Notes: generated by a model from the sequence alone, not told the origin. A stretch of DNA of 64,000 bases from Actinernus sp. WN-2022 (GCA_030867875.1 JAOWCC010000577.1:85541740-85605739), one strand, 5' to 3'. Positions 39,101 to 51,938 are shown, counted from the stretch's first letter. Made by a program: numbers and translations.

Positions 39101-40760
39101 GGTTGCATGTTTTAATTCCAAAAGTATTATCCGAGATAACTCATAAAATATAGATGGCATATCACAAGCAAGACTTAATGTACAACATAAGTAAAATGAT
39201 TATCATGCACATATACATTGTAAATAGGCAAAGTTGACACAGTCTGAGATTCCTGCCCTTTGTTTTGCATGAAACTATGAAAATGAATAAACTTATTTGA
39301 GCACATGTCCATGTGTGTGTCTGTGTTTTGAGCATCGCGATGATATGACTAAATTGATAAAGACAACCATCAAATGCTTGTTTGTTATTAAAACTGACAA
39401 ACAGATGAGATATGTGCTTCGGTCGGTTATTAAGTTTACAAAGTTTATGTGACAAAAAAGTTGCCAAATGAAATTGAATAACAAAAATATATATTTAAAG
39501 TAGCACTTAGCGAAAAAAAGGAGAAAAATATTATCTTATTCTGTACATTTAAAATAAAATAAAATATTGAGGTTATACTGTTTTACTGTTGCCTCTTGTT
39601 AAATTTCCTTGACGGCTTGAGGAAGTTTATTTGTTCAAGTGTCGAAGAATTCACGCAACTTTAAAAACGAACTTATTAATTAAAAATATTTTTGTTTCTA
39701 AAACCATAAACCCAACGATTTTAAGTTTGATATCGAATCAGTTACTGAGTTAGAGGATGTACAAAGGATTAGGAAAGAATAAACTCTACATGCATTGCCA
39801 AAACAATAGATGCCACGAGCGAGTTCTTTGAAAAAAACAACCAACCATCCAAATCTCATTGGCAGTACCTAAAAACTACTCCAAAATAAAGCGCAAACGG
39901 CTGTCAGGCTTTCATATCATTGATCGAGGGGTTTTGAGTGTGTTTAGGCTCTTGAAAAGTACTGCGGTTTGATCGGGTCTTCTTGTTCTATTTGCGCTAG
40001 CTCAGAAAAATTGAGAATATGAGCACGCTTGAATGGGATTCCTTGAATGACACTAACAGTACGCTGCGTTCGAAATTGACAATTAATGATTATAAAACGA
40101 AACCTACAGGACTGTTATATTAGAGGGGATAATCTTTGGCTTTATAACGAAGATCAATAAAGTTTCATGGACTTATCTATTTTTGAAGAGCCCACCGCCG
40201 TACGCTTTAAAAAAAACACTCACCTAGGGTATCATCAACGAGAGATCCATCCTTCACGGCGCTCATGGTTTCCGAGTCGTTTTCAAGAGTGCAAGATCTC
40301 GAGCCTCTCCTGGTTCTCGTATTTCTCTTTACACTTACTTTGCTGTTGACCACCTTGACAAATTTAAAGCAAAACTTGGTCAAAACATGTCAAAACAGTT
40401 TACAAGTCGTGCAATACTCAAAAGTCAACATGTGCCGTTGTTTGTGCGGCGTCGTGTTTTTAGTCCGATCTGATCGAAGGCTTCACTTTTCTTCGCCTAA
40501 TCACAGCACATCTTCTAACAAACTTCACTTACATGTTTCCAGTTTTTGGTACTACCTTGGGGTAGCTTACTCCATCTTTTGACAAGAAGAACACAGGCAT
40601 TACAGATCTCCCCCTGTCGCTTTTCATTCAAGACGAAGCAGCCTTGAAAATGCTGTTCGTATTTAGCGGACGATGTGAAACGAGAGCTCGAAGATTTCGC
40701 TCCACAGATACAGCATCCGAGGCGAGATCTGAAGATTTTAGGGCGATGCGAAGGGAACAT
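36179..40760 (-). CDS. SINHCAF: SINHCAF/FAM60A homologue, three coding exons
   Basis: Subunit of the SIN3-HDAC co-repressor complex, nuclear. Exon 1 is 40760-40533 (76 codons): it starts MFPSHRPKIFRSRLG, has the CCIC...CNAC cysteine pairs of the conserved N-terminal zinc-type domain, and ends TKNWKH before a GTAAGT donor. Exon 2 is 40353-40224, opening VVNSKV after CAAG and ending with a GTGAGT donor. Exon 3 is 36546-36179, after a TTCTCCCAATAG acceptor, and carries the C-terminal block YIDLSMWRREEICCGTIF and GEVLVDPKLL. Junction phases agree (0, then 1+2). The total is about 241 residues against about 221 in vertebrates. Intron 2 is 3.7 kb and full of MITEs. No other exons are needed. Splicing is inferred from sequence only. 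Confidence 0.9.
36728..37287. repeat. MITE family 2, full palindromic copy in SINHCAF intron 2
   Basis: Ends GTGCACCTAACCCCTTTTGC and GCAAAAGGGGTTAGGTGCAA. Arms of roughly 190 bp match with few changes (for example CACCTAGGCTTTTTCTTACG on both sides). Other copies at about 31610-32115 and 51422-51938. Confidence 0.88.
37333..37444. repeat. Short near-perfect MITE
   Basis: Arms CAACCTCGTCCCCAGGGTCT and its complement, with AGATGGCGG near the centre and a loop of about 12 bases. I recall this end sequence from cnidarian genomes. Confidence 0.85.
37828..38145. repeat. Fold-back MITE with 55-bp arms
   Basis: Begins ACCAATCCAAGGTCACCATT and ends AATGGTGACCTTGGATTGGT. The interior is non-coding. 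Confidence 0.8.
38146..40223. other. Remainder of SINHCAF intron 2
   Basis: AT-rich intronic sequence without a supported exon. The phases of exons 2 and 3 join directly. Confidence 0.6.
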
Positions 40761-41000
40761 GGCAGACGGCAGTTCTAACAGCTACTGTGTTGACTGGTGA
40801 AGGTTGCTTGGTGTTTATAGAGATAGAGCTCCTACCTGTTGAATGCGCAGGGGAACAAAAGCTGCAGAGAAATAGTGGCTTTGTTGTCCTACACGACGCC
40901 ACTGCGCATGCACATAACAGTCTATATTTAGAAATGGGGAATTTTGGAAAATGAAAGGAAAATAATAGCTTTTGCGTGTCTAGAGAATTCCCTCGTAGAG
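40761..41000 (-). promoter_or_regulatory. Probable SINHCAF promoter and 5' UTR
   Basis: Less AT-rich than its surroundings. Contains CACTGCGCATGCAC (about 40910), close to an NRF1 site, and no obvious TATA box near the start. No divergent gene recognised. Confidence 0.4.
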
Positions 41001-41350
41001 TTCTGGGTAGAGGAAATTTCCTTGACAAAGTAAAAACGTAATGGAAGTTTTCACATGCAACCTTTTCTTGTTTTCTTTTTCTTATTTTAACATTAATTGG
41101 CTTATCTATGAAATATCGCCTATTATATATAAATTGTATTGTTGATTATTTCTCACGTGCAGTCATTTTTAAAGCTTTCACAACTTCATTTGTCATTGTA
41201 AAACGTGAAAATTCTATGGGTCTTTCCCTTTATTGGCCAAAATTTTTCGTTATCTGCTAGCCAATGAAATTGCATGTCCCACACTTCAACATTGATAGGT
41301 TGATAATAGACCAGTATAGTTCGCGGTTAATTCAGACATTTGGAAAGGGG

Positions 41351-41743
41351 TGCAAACATGGCGCGAAATACAGTGTTTGTATGGGAATCCGATGCCAAAT
41401 AAAATCCGTAAAATCGAATTTCTGAAATATTCTTTAGATACAAACTTAACAGGTAAAGGATTAACTGATCGAAATTTGAGGGATGTAGCTGTGCTGGGAA
41501 GTATGCAATCGCGTTTTCAGTTTTCCATACATTGTCTGAAAAATTTCCCGCGGACTTGGACTCGTTTTTACAGACAAATGTATGGAAAACCGAAAACACG
41601 ATTGCACGCTTCCAGCACAGCTACATCCCTCAAATTTCGATCAGTTAATCTTTTACCTGGAATCTCGTATACGAAGAATATTTCAAAAATTCGATTTGGC
41701 ATCGGATTCCCATACAAACACTGTATTTCGCGCCATGTTTGCA
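41351..41743. repeat. Large palindromic MITE
   Basis: Arms of about 190 bp: TGCAAACATGGCGCGAAATA on the left, its complement at the right end. Both strands give apparent frames that are repeat artefacts. Confidence 0.85.
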
Positions 41744-42943
41744 CCGCAAACGCACTCTTGATCCTCGAAAAGAAGATATGGTGTTTCGCGCGCACCACTG
41801 GCCGGAAAAGAACAAAACATGTTTTCCACTTTAATAACTCAGGCAAGATGATCGAAAGATGAAATTTTAATGTTCTTGCTATATTTAACAAATCACTTAA
41901 CTGGCCCCAACAACTACATGGGAAAGGGGTTTCGGGAAAGGCTTAATTTAATACTGGATGGCCAGCAAATTTCAAAACGCTATTACAGAAAGATCGACAA
42001 TCGATTGGAGGTGGAAATAACATTTACTAATAGGTTTTGCTAATAACAGTCGACCTCGTACAAGTGCCTTTAAATCAATGAAACCAGTACAACCATGCGA
42101 TTGCATTCCTGCAAAGGCCCATTTTAAATTTGAAACTTCCTGTCTGCAGTGACAACTTCAATCAAATGTGTACCCCAGTTGGAATCAACAACTTTTTACT
42201 GAGAAATATTTTTTTATTCAAAACTACAAGTAGAGAATATTATACTCTTTGAGACCTGATCATCATTTCAAGTCGAATAATTTTCAGATCCCCTGAAGAA
42301 TGTCATTAGTCAGTTAATTTTAATTCACTGATTGCACAAACAATATTATTTTATAAAAGATTGTCATCGAGATAATTCATTCAATGAACAAGTTCTTTCG
42401 TTTTACAACTAGTTAATGGCAATTTTTTTAAAGATCAAATTAAAAATGCCTTTGAAAATTATTTGTTTTCGATTCTACATCAAGTGAATATTATATTCTT
42501 GTATTTGAGTGTTGCATCCGAGAGGGCTACCGAGTGGTAAGTCAAAATTTGTAAGTGCTCGTCGGTTTAGGCTAGCCTCCTTCGCAGGCACTTCTTAGTA
42601 CTTAGTATAGGACCGCGAGAGTATGTTGAATATGGTAATTATGTAACGTATATTTGAAGCTTATGTTTTACCAAATATTGTGTATAAATCAGAAAAATGT
42701 TCTCACAAGTAATATGAAATGAAATGACACACTCAACATTGTAAACTGCGTGGCTGCCATTGGCGCCGAAACAGCAGTCCGAAAAATTCACTGACGGGAT
42801 ATGTCAGTCAAATGTAAAGCGCCATGAGACTGTGGTGATATGGCGCTATATAAATATGGCCTATTATTATTATTCTATTGTTAAATGTCTCTTTTCACGT
42901 CACATCATTACCACATTTAAAATATATACCTCTTCTTACTCTC
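41744..42943. other. Host sequence with a SINE/LINE-tail-like motif
   Basis: 42818-42863 has AAAGCGCCATGAG...GGCGCTATATAAATATGG, a tail motif common in invertebrate retroposons. Otherwise nothing supported. Confidence 0.4.
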
Positions 42944-43060
42944 GTTTGCTCGGTCCGTACCGTAAGTTATAGACAGAGTTCCCCCTTTTTTTTATGGCCG
43001 AAGCGTGCGGGCAATAAGGGGAAAAACGAGGATCTAACTTACGGCACGGACCGAGCAAAC
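42944..43060. repeat. Inverted repeat with GTTTGCTCGGTCCGT arms
   Basis: Left GTTTGCTCGGTCCGTACCGT, right complement ending ACGGACCGAGCAAAC at 43060; about 30-bp arms. Confidence 0.75.
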
Positions 43061-43742
43061 AAGGTTAAGACAATTATATGGCTTCTTCATTTTCTTCGAG
43101 ACTGGGAGGTCCGTACAGGAAGTTATGGCCGCAAATAGACCAATCACACAGCTCGCGAAATTACGCGCTATCTAATAAAAGCCTTTATGAACACAGGTGC
43201 AACAATCAAATATTTTTTGTCTAAAATTTTATTCACTTGATGTGGATCGATATTAGTGATAAAAAAACGTTCAAAGGCACTTTAATGCCAAAGAAATGAA
43301 AAATGGTGAACCATTTCTATTCATTACCATTCCAGACACCCTTGTGAAATGTATAAGCCAATTCTTGCTGACGTCATTGTATACATGTTTGCCTCATTAG
43401 CAGAAATTAAACTCCAAGCTACAAACAGACTACATCAGTTGAAAGAGAATTTTAAACTTAGTAATCACCGAAAACTTAAGATTGGTATGTTAAATATTTA
43501 CGGAGAAATTGACTTTTCAAAACTGTAAAATGGCCATACATTCTTTGTAAATTTTGAGATTTTGACTCTCATTCCTCAAAAATATTTATCGTATCACTCT
43601 CAAATTTTCGGTGATTATCAAGTGTGACAATCTCTTTCGATTTATGGACTCTGTTTGTTTGTATGTACGTCGCTTGAAGTTTTATGTATGCTAATGAAGA
43701 AAAAACGTAAACAAAGATTTGCCTACAGTGTATATGGCATCT

Positions 43743-43880
43743 AGGGCGGATCCAGGATACTGTACGAGGTGGTTCGGAAGGGGGAGCGCCAAAACATTTG
43801 GTAATTTCTTTGTCTTTTGTATGCGAGCGAAGGGGTGGGGGTTCGACGTAACCCCCCGAACCCCACCTGGATCCGGCCCA
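43743..43880. repeat. Short MITE with GGGCGGATCCAGG ends
   Basis: Ends AGGGCGGATCCAGG and CCTGGATCCGGCCC, with further complementary blocks inside (GGTGGTTCGG opposite CCGAACCCCACC). Confidence 0.7.
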
Positions 43881-44134
43881 GGGCTTCAATTTTTTTACAC
43901 CTAAAATATAGGCAAGCCAGCACCAAAAATAATACTATTCAACACTGACTTGGAAATAATAAATGGACTAGAGTTTAGGCCGACTAGATCTCACTATTTC
44001 ATAAGGCAAATTGAGATAATTTTAACACTAACTACAGTACAATAATCCATTCACAGTACAAAAATAAAACTGCTGAAGGAGCAATGTAAAGGTTGACAAT
44101 TTTCTCACAGAACTGGACCACTCTTGCTTTTATT

Positions 44135-44507
44135 ATGCATGAGTCAACTTAACCCCCCCCCCCCCCCCCCCCCCGCAACCCGGGACAAGGTTGGAAAAAC
44201 GTGGGGATTAGTAGGGGATTGGATGAAAATACCTGCCCCACACCCTGGGGCATTGGGGAGGTTTTGTTCATATGCTTGCCCCAGAGGGTTGCACAAGTCA
44301 TGGAGGTGAACAGAATGTCTAGGAGTCTCTTATACTCATCCAACAAAGTGTTATTAGGGGTGGGGGCATTTTGTTAACTTTGTAGTGAAAATGTTGCCCC
44401 AGGGGGTGGGGTATTTGTCCTTTTTTGTGAAGGGGAGAAAACAAATCCCCACCTTGTCCCGGGTTGGGGGGGGGGGGGGGGGTGGGGGTTTAAGTTGACT
44501 CATGCAT
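44135..44507. repeat. MITE with facing poly-C and poly-G tracts
   Basis: Ends ATGCATGAGTCAACTTAA and its exact complement, followed inward by 22 C (44153-44174) on one side and 17 G (44466-44482) on the other, then CGGGACAAGG / CCTTGTCCCG. G-tracts could form quadruplexes. Confidence 0.88.
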
Positions 44508-45169
44508 TATCACTTCGTAGCATAAATGGGGTTTGGGAAGTTTTACTTTTCACCAATGATGGACTTATACTGTGCATACATAAAGTACTTACTAACGTTT
44601 AATGTATTTCTAAGCTCTCAAATAAGCTTAATTTAAGTTTATCAACATGACGACATATTAATTATCAGCCAAGTAAAGCATTTTACCGGCTATTGTTATC
44701 AACCCTTCCTTTGTAATTATCTCTTCACAAGCCAGTGACCAGCACGAAGGAATCTGAAGGAATCTGTCCACATTTTTCTGGGAGTGGGAAAATGTGCACG
44801 AGATTCGTACCCCTGGACCTGGTTGGTCAAAGCAAGAAAAAGTGCTAACCTGGGGTTAAATCACTAACCCGAGGTTCAACTGTACATATTATAATATTAT
44901 CACAGATTTAGTACTGTCCTAGGGATAGAGTTACCAGGTTTAATTCGAATTTATTTCCTGAAGATGGATGTTACAATTTTATGGGAACCCTGTTTTGTTG
45001 GCCTGTACAACAGACCTTTTGCAGGCCAGTCACATGCTGGTATATCACTTCGATAACAAAGGAAAGGCTTCACTGGATGGCTAACAAACTTCAAAATGCA
45101 GTTTTCAAAATATTGACAATCAATTGGAGGTGAAAAATAGCATTTACAAACAGGTTTTGTTAATAACAC
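44508..45169. other. Host sequence, nothing supported
   Basis: AT-rich, only short frames. A stretch near 45060-45165 (AAACTTCAAAATGC, CAATTGGAGG) resembles 41945-42020, so an old repeat is present twice. Confidence 0.45.
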
Positions 45170-45171
45170 TA

Positions 45172-46061
45172 CCGTATTTACCCGTGTATAAGCCGCACCT
45201 TTTCACCCAAAATTTTCGTTCAAAATCGGGGGTGCGGCTTATCTACGGGAACACCTGGAAAAGGTATCAAAAATTCGCATAAATTACCATTTGTTTTCAT
45301 CTGAAAGAAAAAGAAAATGTAAAACAAATAACAGAGAAAGATCGTGTAATATAGCAATTTAAGCATAATCATTGAAAAACACACGCAATTTGAAAGAATT
45401 AAAGCAAAAACTCTTCTAAGACCTACCTTAGACCTAATATATTAGAATTTCGTGAATATTTAAACGTGATTAAGCTTATTTACCTTCCAAAACATGCTGA
45501 TTCGCAGCACTTGTCAAAGCATGCATCTAAACAACCAGGCATTCTTCGCAATTTTACACGTGGGAGATTGGCACTAGTTAATGAAAATCCAAGATGGCGG
45601 ACCTGACCTACTCGTGCAAGTATTGTTTCGCCATAAAACCTTTCTTGCTCTAGCGATTAAAGGAAAGCGGTTCCTTGGAATTGTTGTTAGTTAATTGGGG
45701 AATAAATGCGGAAGAATTCTCTGGAGTGATTTAAAGACTGCAGGTTAAAATATACACAAGAAATGACAAGGCAAGTTGAACCATATTCGATCGAATTAAA
45801 GTTGTGATTATTTATTTATGACAATCTGATGAAGTTTTGCTTCAAGTACGAGTGTTTATGAACTCCAACAAAAGATTATTCTTTTTTTGAAGAAGTTTGG
45901 CATCAAGTACAAGCGGTACAAGTATTAACTCGGACAAAAGATTTTCTAATTATTTTTTGTATTTTTCAAAAAAAGTTTTTTTCCTAAATTCAAGCTTCAA
46001 AAGCTTCAAAACTTGGGGTGCGGCTTATCTACGGGTGCGGCTTATACACGGGTAAATACGG
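45172..46061. mobile_element. Non-autonomous TA-target DNA transposon
   Basis: 890 bp with inverted ends CCGTATTTACCCGTGTATAA and complement, flanked by TA (45170-45171, 46062-46063). Subterminal GGTGCGGCTTATCTACGGG is also present in inverted form at both ends. TA duplication fits a Tc1/mariner-like transposase acting in trans. No transposase frame. A relative starts at 63720. Confidence 0.82.
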
Positions 46062-46063
46062 TA

Positions 46064-49000
46064 CCTATCTCATACTCTAAATAAATGAAGTCATAATATT
46101 TTGCCATCCAGACAACAACGTGATTGCCTTCCTGCAAAAGGCCCATTACAGCGTCAAAATGTGACCTGTACACTTTAACCTTGGGTTAGCAAATTTACCC
46201 TAGGCAGTGCTTACCCATTCTTCCAACAATGGAGTCCAAGTTAAGCACTTCTCTCTGTAATACTTGAAACACAAAATTTAGAAAAATACTAAACAAATCA
46301 ACAAAAATAATATAAAATATACATGAAAAAAAAAATTCATGGCTGTGGATTCTATAAACTGCATTCATAAATGTGTATTGCTGTTTCAATAGTTTATCCA
46401 AATGAGGGCAGAAAACATTATTACCATGTGTCTGACACACATGTCAACATCAGTTATCTAATGAAATTTGAGTCTAGTTCGCTTTAGTGCCATGCTCTGG
46501 ATTATTCAGCGAATAAAAAGTACCATATATAGAATAAAATGGCAACTGGCTTCTGTATTTTCCAATTATGGTACTTTCTATTCAGTGAATATCCGGAGCA
46601 TGGGGCCACTGTTACAAGTTTCAACTCCCTTGCGTTTCTGCTATAACTCAATAGTAATTCCACAGGTTACTCACACACTGAACACAGTTACTAGTTTAGA
46701 TATGATCGTTCATGTGGCAGCATTATTATAGTTTTCCTCTACAGATTTATCTTACAAATTATGGAAATTAGGAGGTAACCATTATGAATGCATTCTATAA
46801 CTGGTTACTGTAGCTTCAGTATATGTAAATAGAGTCGCTCCAATATTGGCGTTGGTGGTTTAGATAAATTAGTTAACTACTAGTTGATGTCATCTAAATT
46901 AGTGTAACCGAAATGACACAGCAAAATCAGGGGAGGGGGCTGAAATTTAAACTACAGTTCAAAAATAGAACCAGTGTTTCATACAAACATACACTAGACT
47001 TAGTTTAACAGTCAACATATCCCCAGGATCTGAGGACTGTTGGCATGTGCCGTTTCAAATTAGGTGACATCAACTAAATTTAGGTAATTTATATGTCGGT
47101 AATACCATGATCACCTCTGTTTTCTTTGTTTGTTTTGGGACATTATAATTTATTTTAATCTCTAAATTCCCTCATCAGCATGCATACTTTTTCAAATTTT
47201 CCTTCAGTGACATGCGAGGGAAAATTAGAAGGGCATACACCTCGCTGATGAGGGAACATTGGACTGTCCCTAGGCACATCGGGTTATGGCACAATGCCTG
47301 TTAACCCTGTACCCTACTTATTTTGTGGCTCAAAGCTCTTCTCTTCATTTCACAAACCCACTTCTTCCATGTGGGATATTTAAAACCACAAATGTGACCT
47401 AATTAAACTCCATGCATGCGCTTTGAATATTTAGTCAACCACATAATATACATTGAAAGTATTTTAGTGTTATTCTTTTGAGGGTCATTCCAACCATGGC
47501 ACTCAATCAAGCAAAACTGCAACATCTTTAGTTTAGGCAGAGAAAACTAAGCAACTCAGAGATTTGTTCCATTCCTCAGTGATAATAGTATTACAAAGTG
47601 ATAGCATGACATTTCAGGAAATTAGTGATTAAATTTCACCTCGAGCCTCGGAAGAATCTGTAAAAGTCCCCCCGGGCTGCAGCATTGGAACTTCCTCAAT
47701 CATCCCTCAGCTCTTGGGGAAATTCAATCACAAATTTCCCTCATGCCATGCTACATGTATTACTTATAATAAATCATCAATGCCAGCATTAGAGCGACTT
47801 TTCTACCTAGTCTTTACACAGGGATTTGATTATTATTTTTGTGGATTCAGTTTTTTTTATATGGAGATGTTAAGCATTGCTATGTGTACTATTTAAACTG
47901 TACATAAAAATAATATATCTATGCCTTACCTAATGCATATTTTATAACTGTTCTATGTATTACTGCTTTTATCTTACTGCTGTGCATTTCTGGGACATTA
48001 GGGAGCAACTCATTATAAGTGGAGAGTTGGGGAGGGGGGGTTGGGAGGGTTGGGGAGCTGGTACCCCCATATAAAAGGCACAGGGATGCTTAATGGCAAT
48101 AAAAAAAAAACTCTTAAAAAAGGTATCAGAATCTTGTTAATGCACATGGTCAAATTTGTTTGTACCCCTAATGTCTAACATTTTACATCAATTCCAAAGT
48201 GCAATTGAAGGGCTAAGTGCAAAAAGGGCATAAGTGACTCTTGCTCACATTCTAAAATAATTCTCCCTTAGAAAACAAAGAAATTGAAGGAGAACTTAGA
48301 ATGTGATCAGGAGATACTTATGCCCTTTTTGTACACAGCCCTTCAATTGACTGAATAAACAAATAAGCAAAGCCAAGATATTATTAAATGATAAGTAGTT
48401 ATTACTTTGAATAACATAAAAGGTAACACAATAACCACAACTGTGCATGTTTCAAATTGAACACCCTAAGTGGTACCAAACTACACATTTTAATCCCTAA
48501 AAGGTATGACGAACATCCCCATCAGTGCCACATAAGGAGTCCCACCCCCTGTCCCCTGTGGAGGGTAGGACATTCCAGCAGTTGAGCGAAGTGACTCCAC
48601 AAAACTTTCTTTGCTATTTAAAACATGCTTAACCATGATCAAGGTTTGACTTATATGGACCAGTGCCGGATTGTTCAAAGCCCAATTAGTGCTAATCCAG
48701 GGATAATTTCCATGACAACCAATAGGTTCTGTGCAGAGTTAATCCAGGATTAACCCTAATCGGGCTTTGAACAACCCGGCCCAGGTCCTTAACTTATGAT
48801 ATGGACCTGAGGTCCGTAAGTAACAGATACAGAATGAGTAGCCATGCTTAATTGGATTAATTACAAACTCGAGGTGGAGTTCAGATTTTGTAAATCCAAT
48901 AAAGCATGGACACAAATTCTGTATATGGCTTATCAAATGTCTAGATGTATAGAGTCATGTTTTCCAGTCATTTTGGTGATGCAACCTATTTCGGCCGAGT

Positions 49001-49106
49001 AAATCAAAGCAAAAGTTTATGCAATTCAGGACAAAATCTGTATCAGATTTACAGATCACTTATCAGTGACCCACTGATTTCCTTATGATATGGACCAAGC
49101 AAACAA
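46064..49106. other. Host sequence with small inverted repeats
   Basis: Inverted repeats at 47167-47256 (TTCCCTCATCAGC arms) and 48661-48783 (GGATTGTTCAAAGCCC opposite GGGCTTTGAACAACCC), plus a family 3 MITE at 48204-48351. No gene supported. Confidence 0.55.
48204..48351. repeat. MITE family 3, copy c
   Basis: Ends CAATTGAAGGGCTAAGTGCA and TACACAGCCCTTCAATTG. Centre shares CCCTTAGAAAACAAAGAA with copy a. Confidence 0.75.
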
Positions 49107-50185
49107 GTTTACAGTTAATTTCACAAAACTTTGGCCACGCAGATTGCCAAGTTCATTTGGAACTTGGGAACTACATTTACGTTCCGAAGTATGCAAATTA
49201 CTTTTGTACCTGTCAATCAAATTGTGATCTTCCAACTGAACTTTGGAACTTTGGTCTGAACTTCGAAACAAAGTTGCTCGCGATTTGGGAAGTTGGCGGT
49301 GAAGTTCAATCCCATTTTATTATGGCATATTATTTTCAACCCGGTTCCCAAGCACTACTGATCGAGTGAGACAGATGAACTAAAATACTGGATGCTATAT
49401 CTTTCAAAGGGGAATTAGACGATGATACATTTTGCTTAATTTATCAAACACTCGAAGCGAACTCGTTTAGTACACGACCTTGAAACTAAAACTTATCACC
49501 GAAGATGAAGTCAACTATATGTTCCAAAATGAACTTCACTTGGAGAAAAAGCTTTGCTGATCTATCAGCTACAATTGCTAAAAGACGAATCCCCGCTGCT
49601 ACCTAGAACTAGTCAACGAAATCATTTATGAAGAGCAAGCGGCCACAAAATATGCAACAACTAGCCATCCTGCAGATAAACAGAAACCACCAAAGAAGGT
49701 GAAGTCAGGTTTAATTTGGCACCATTTTCAGACACACATTTTTTTCAGGTAAAACCTACCGACTTTTGACCACAGAACATATAGTTGACTTGATCTTCGG
49801 CGATAAGTTTTAGTTTCAACCGTGTACTAAACGAGTTTGCTTGGAGTGTTTGATAAATTAAGCAAAATGTATCATCGTCTAATTCCCCTTTGAAAGATAT
49901 AGCATCCAGCATTTTAGTTCATCTGTCTCACTCGATCAGTAGTGCTTGGGAACCAGGTTGCAAAGAATATGCCATAATAAAATGGGATCGAACTTCACCA
50001 CCAACTTCCCAACTTCGCGAGCAACTTTGTTGCGAAGTTCAGACCGAAGTTCCAAAGTTCAGTTGGAAGATCACAATTTGATTGACAGGTATAAAAGTAA
50101 TTTGCGTACTTCGGAACGTAGTTCCCAAGTTCCATACGAACTTGGCAATCTGTGTGGCCAAAGTTTTGTGAAATTAACTGTAACA
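49107..50185. repeat. Long-arm fold-back element, about 430-bp arms
   Basis: Left arm begins GTTTACAGTTAATTTCACAA; right arm ends TTGTGAAATTAACTGTAAC. Arms stay alignable through AGAAGTTGGC-, CTCGATCAGTAG- and ATCATCGTCTAATTCCCC-type blocks with scattered differences. No transposase frame. Confidence 0.85.
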
Positions 50186-50781
50186 AGAGGTATATATGCC
50201 ACTTAGTTCTCGTGTTTATGTCACCCTTCCACCTTTTCTTCAGTTCATTTCAACTCAACCCAAGTTGATAAAATAAAAAGGAAATTACATGTTGGATTAA
50301 AGATATGAAATGTAAATTCATCTTGTGTCCACAACAACAGTTTCTTGTTCACTGCCCACACTTGTGAAATACCACATTCGCCATAAACTTGGTCTTTGCA
50401 GCACCATGTAATACCTCTATTCATTACATGAAATACAGTGGTATACCAGCTGATAGCAAAATTGAAATTTCACTGCCTCCAGTGGATATATAATTTATAT
50501 CACACACATGGGTGTCATATTCTCCACCAATCAGCTTATCAGTCACTCATTGGCTGCGCTTGTGAATACTCAAGCTAAACACTCAAAGTTTAGGTAAATT
50601 CTGTATCTCCTTGTGGCAAGGTAATGAAGCTAATTACCCAAACAATATCCAAATTCTCCTAACTGATATTCATACATTTCTTGTAGTGTCAGTTAAGAGA
50701 ATTTGGTGTAACATTAAAAGCATTTTCCAGGTGATCAACTCCAATATTCTCATGACCTGCCTGCTGCACTTTGTCCTGATC
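50186..50781. other. Host sequence, no gene seen
   Basis: Includes a small hairpin at about 50651-50708 (CCAAATTCTCCTAACTGA and complement) and the CCAGCTGATAGCAAAAT stretch also seen near 33757. Confidence 0.5.
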
Positions 50782-51167
50782 TTAAAATGGCATTGTCAAT
50801 CAAATTGAATCTTCAAGTTTCTTTAAAACAAAACTACAAAAATAGAATCATGAGATACAAGAGAAATACCATGTGAATCTCCTGATGTGCTTTTCAAACT
50901 TATTCGATAGAGGATGGTAAAGATTAAAGTGGATTACAAAGCTTATCTTAGAAACTTGATTTCGGTTACAGTGAACAGATTTCAAGTTGCTCTAAATTTC
51001 TCTTAAACACAGTATTTTTCATCTACTTCAATCTTTGCCACACCACAATAGTCTCAAATGTTCTCGCAAAGCTGTCAAATCAGAGCATACTCAGCTAATC
51101 TGAGTAGTTATTTTTGTCTTTCATCGTGAAAACGTTTATTATTGGGGTTGACAGTGCCTGGTTAAAG
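50782..51167. repeat. MITE family 1, copy c
   Basis: Ends TAAAATGGCATTGTCAATC and GGGGTTGACAGTGCCTGGTTAA. Interior matches 16031-16418. Confidence 0.78.
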
Positions 51168-51421
51168 AGAAATTACATGTTGATTGCCGTTGGGATGTAA
51201 ACGGTTAATGAACTTTGGCTGAGACTAAATGCTATAAAATTTCAAAACAGCCTAGCTACTGTTAGTATTGTCTGTTGAAGTATTGAAACATCCCACCCTC
51301 AATATAATTATGTGTGCAATGTGAAGTGATCCATCAAAAATGACTGTCTATTGATTTGATTACCATTATAGTAATATGAGCCATGTCGGCATTGACAAGT
51401 TAGGACCAATATACTCTGGGT

Positions 51422-51938
51422 TAAAGTGCTCATAACCCCTTTTGCAATTTTTATACCTATAAACTTTTGAAAGGCTTTGAGTACTTCTGCAAAGAAATTT
51501 TTTGTTTACAGAGAATACTCTAAATGTATCTTCTACGCTTTTTGAAATTGACCTTGCCTGATCAATGACCACATAAGTAAAATCCTGGGGTGACATCATC
51601 TCATTAATGCATTATTCTCAATTAACAACACCTATATATACATGTACATAATATACACAATCTGTGAGTTGTTTGTAAAGAAAAAGTCATTTTAGACAAA
51701 AATAAAGCTGAGTATTTATTCAAATTATTGCAAAGCTGAATTAATTAGATGACATCTCCTGGGAATCGACCCAGGTTTTTTCTTATGTGATCATGGCTCA
51801 GGAAAGGTCAATTTTTCACCATTTCAAACAAGCATAGAACATATCTTCTCTATAAACCAAAGAATTATTTGCAGAACAAAATATTTTCAAAGGTTAGGTA
51901 TAAAAATTGCAAAAGCCCTGTGTTAGGAGTACTTTAAT
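51422..51938. repeat. MITE family 2, copy c
   Basis: Starts AAAGTGCTCATAACCCCTTT and ends near AATTGCAAAAGCCCTGTGTT. Arms are more diverged than in the 36728-37287 copy. Confidence 0.78.

Noticed and set aside
41350..41862. 170-residue plus-strand frame and its antisense counterpart
   Set aside because: Both are produced by the palindromic MITE at 41351-41743.
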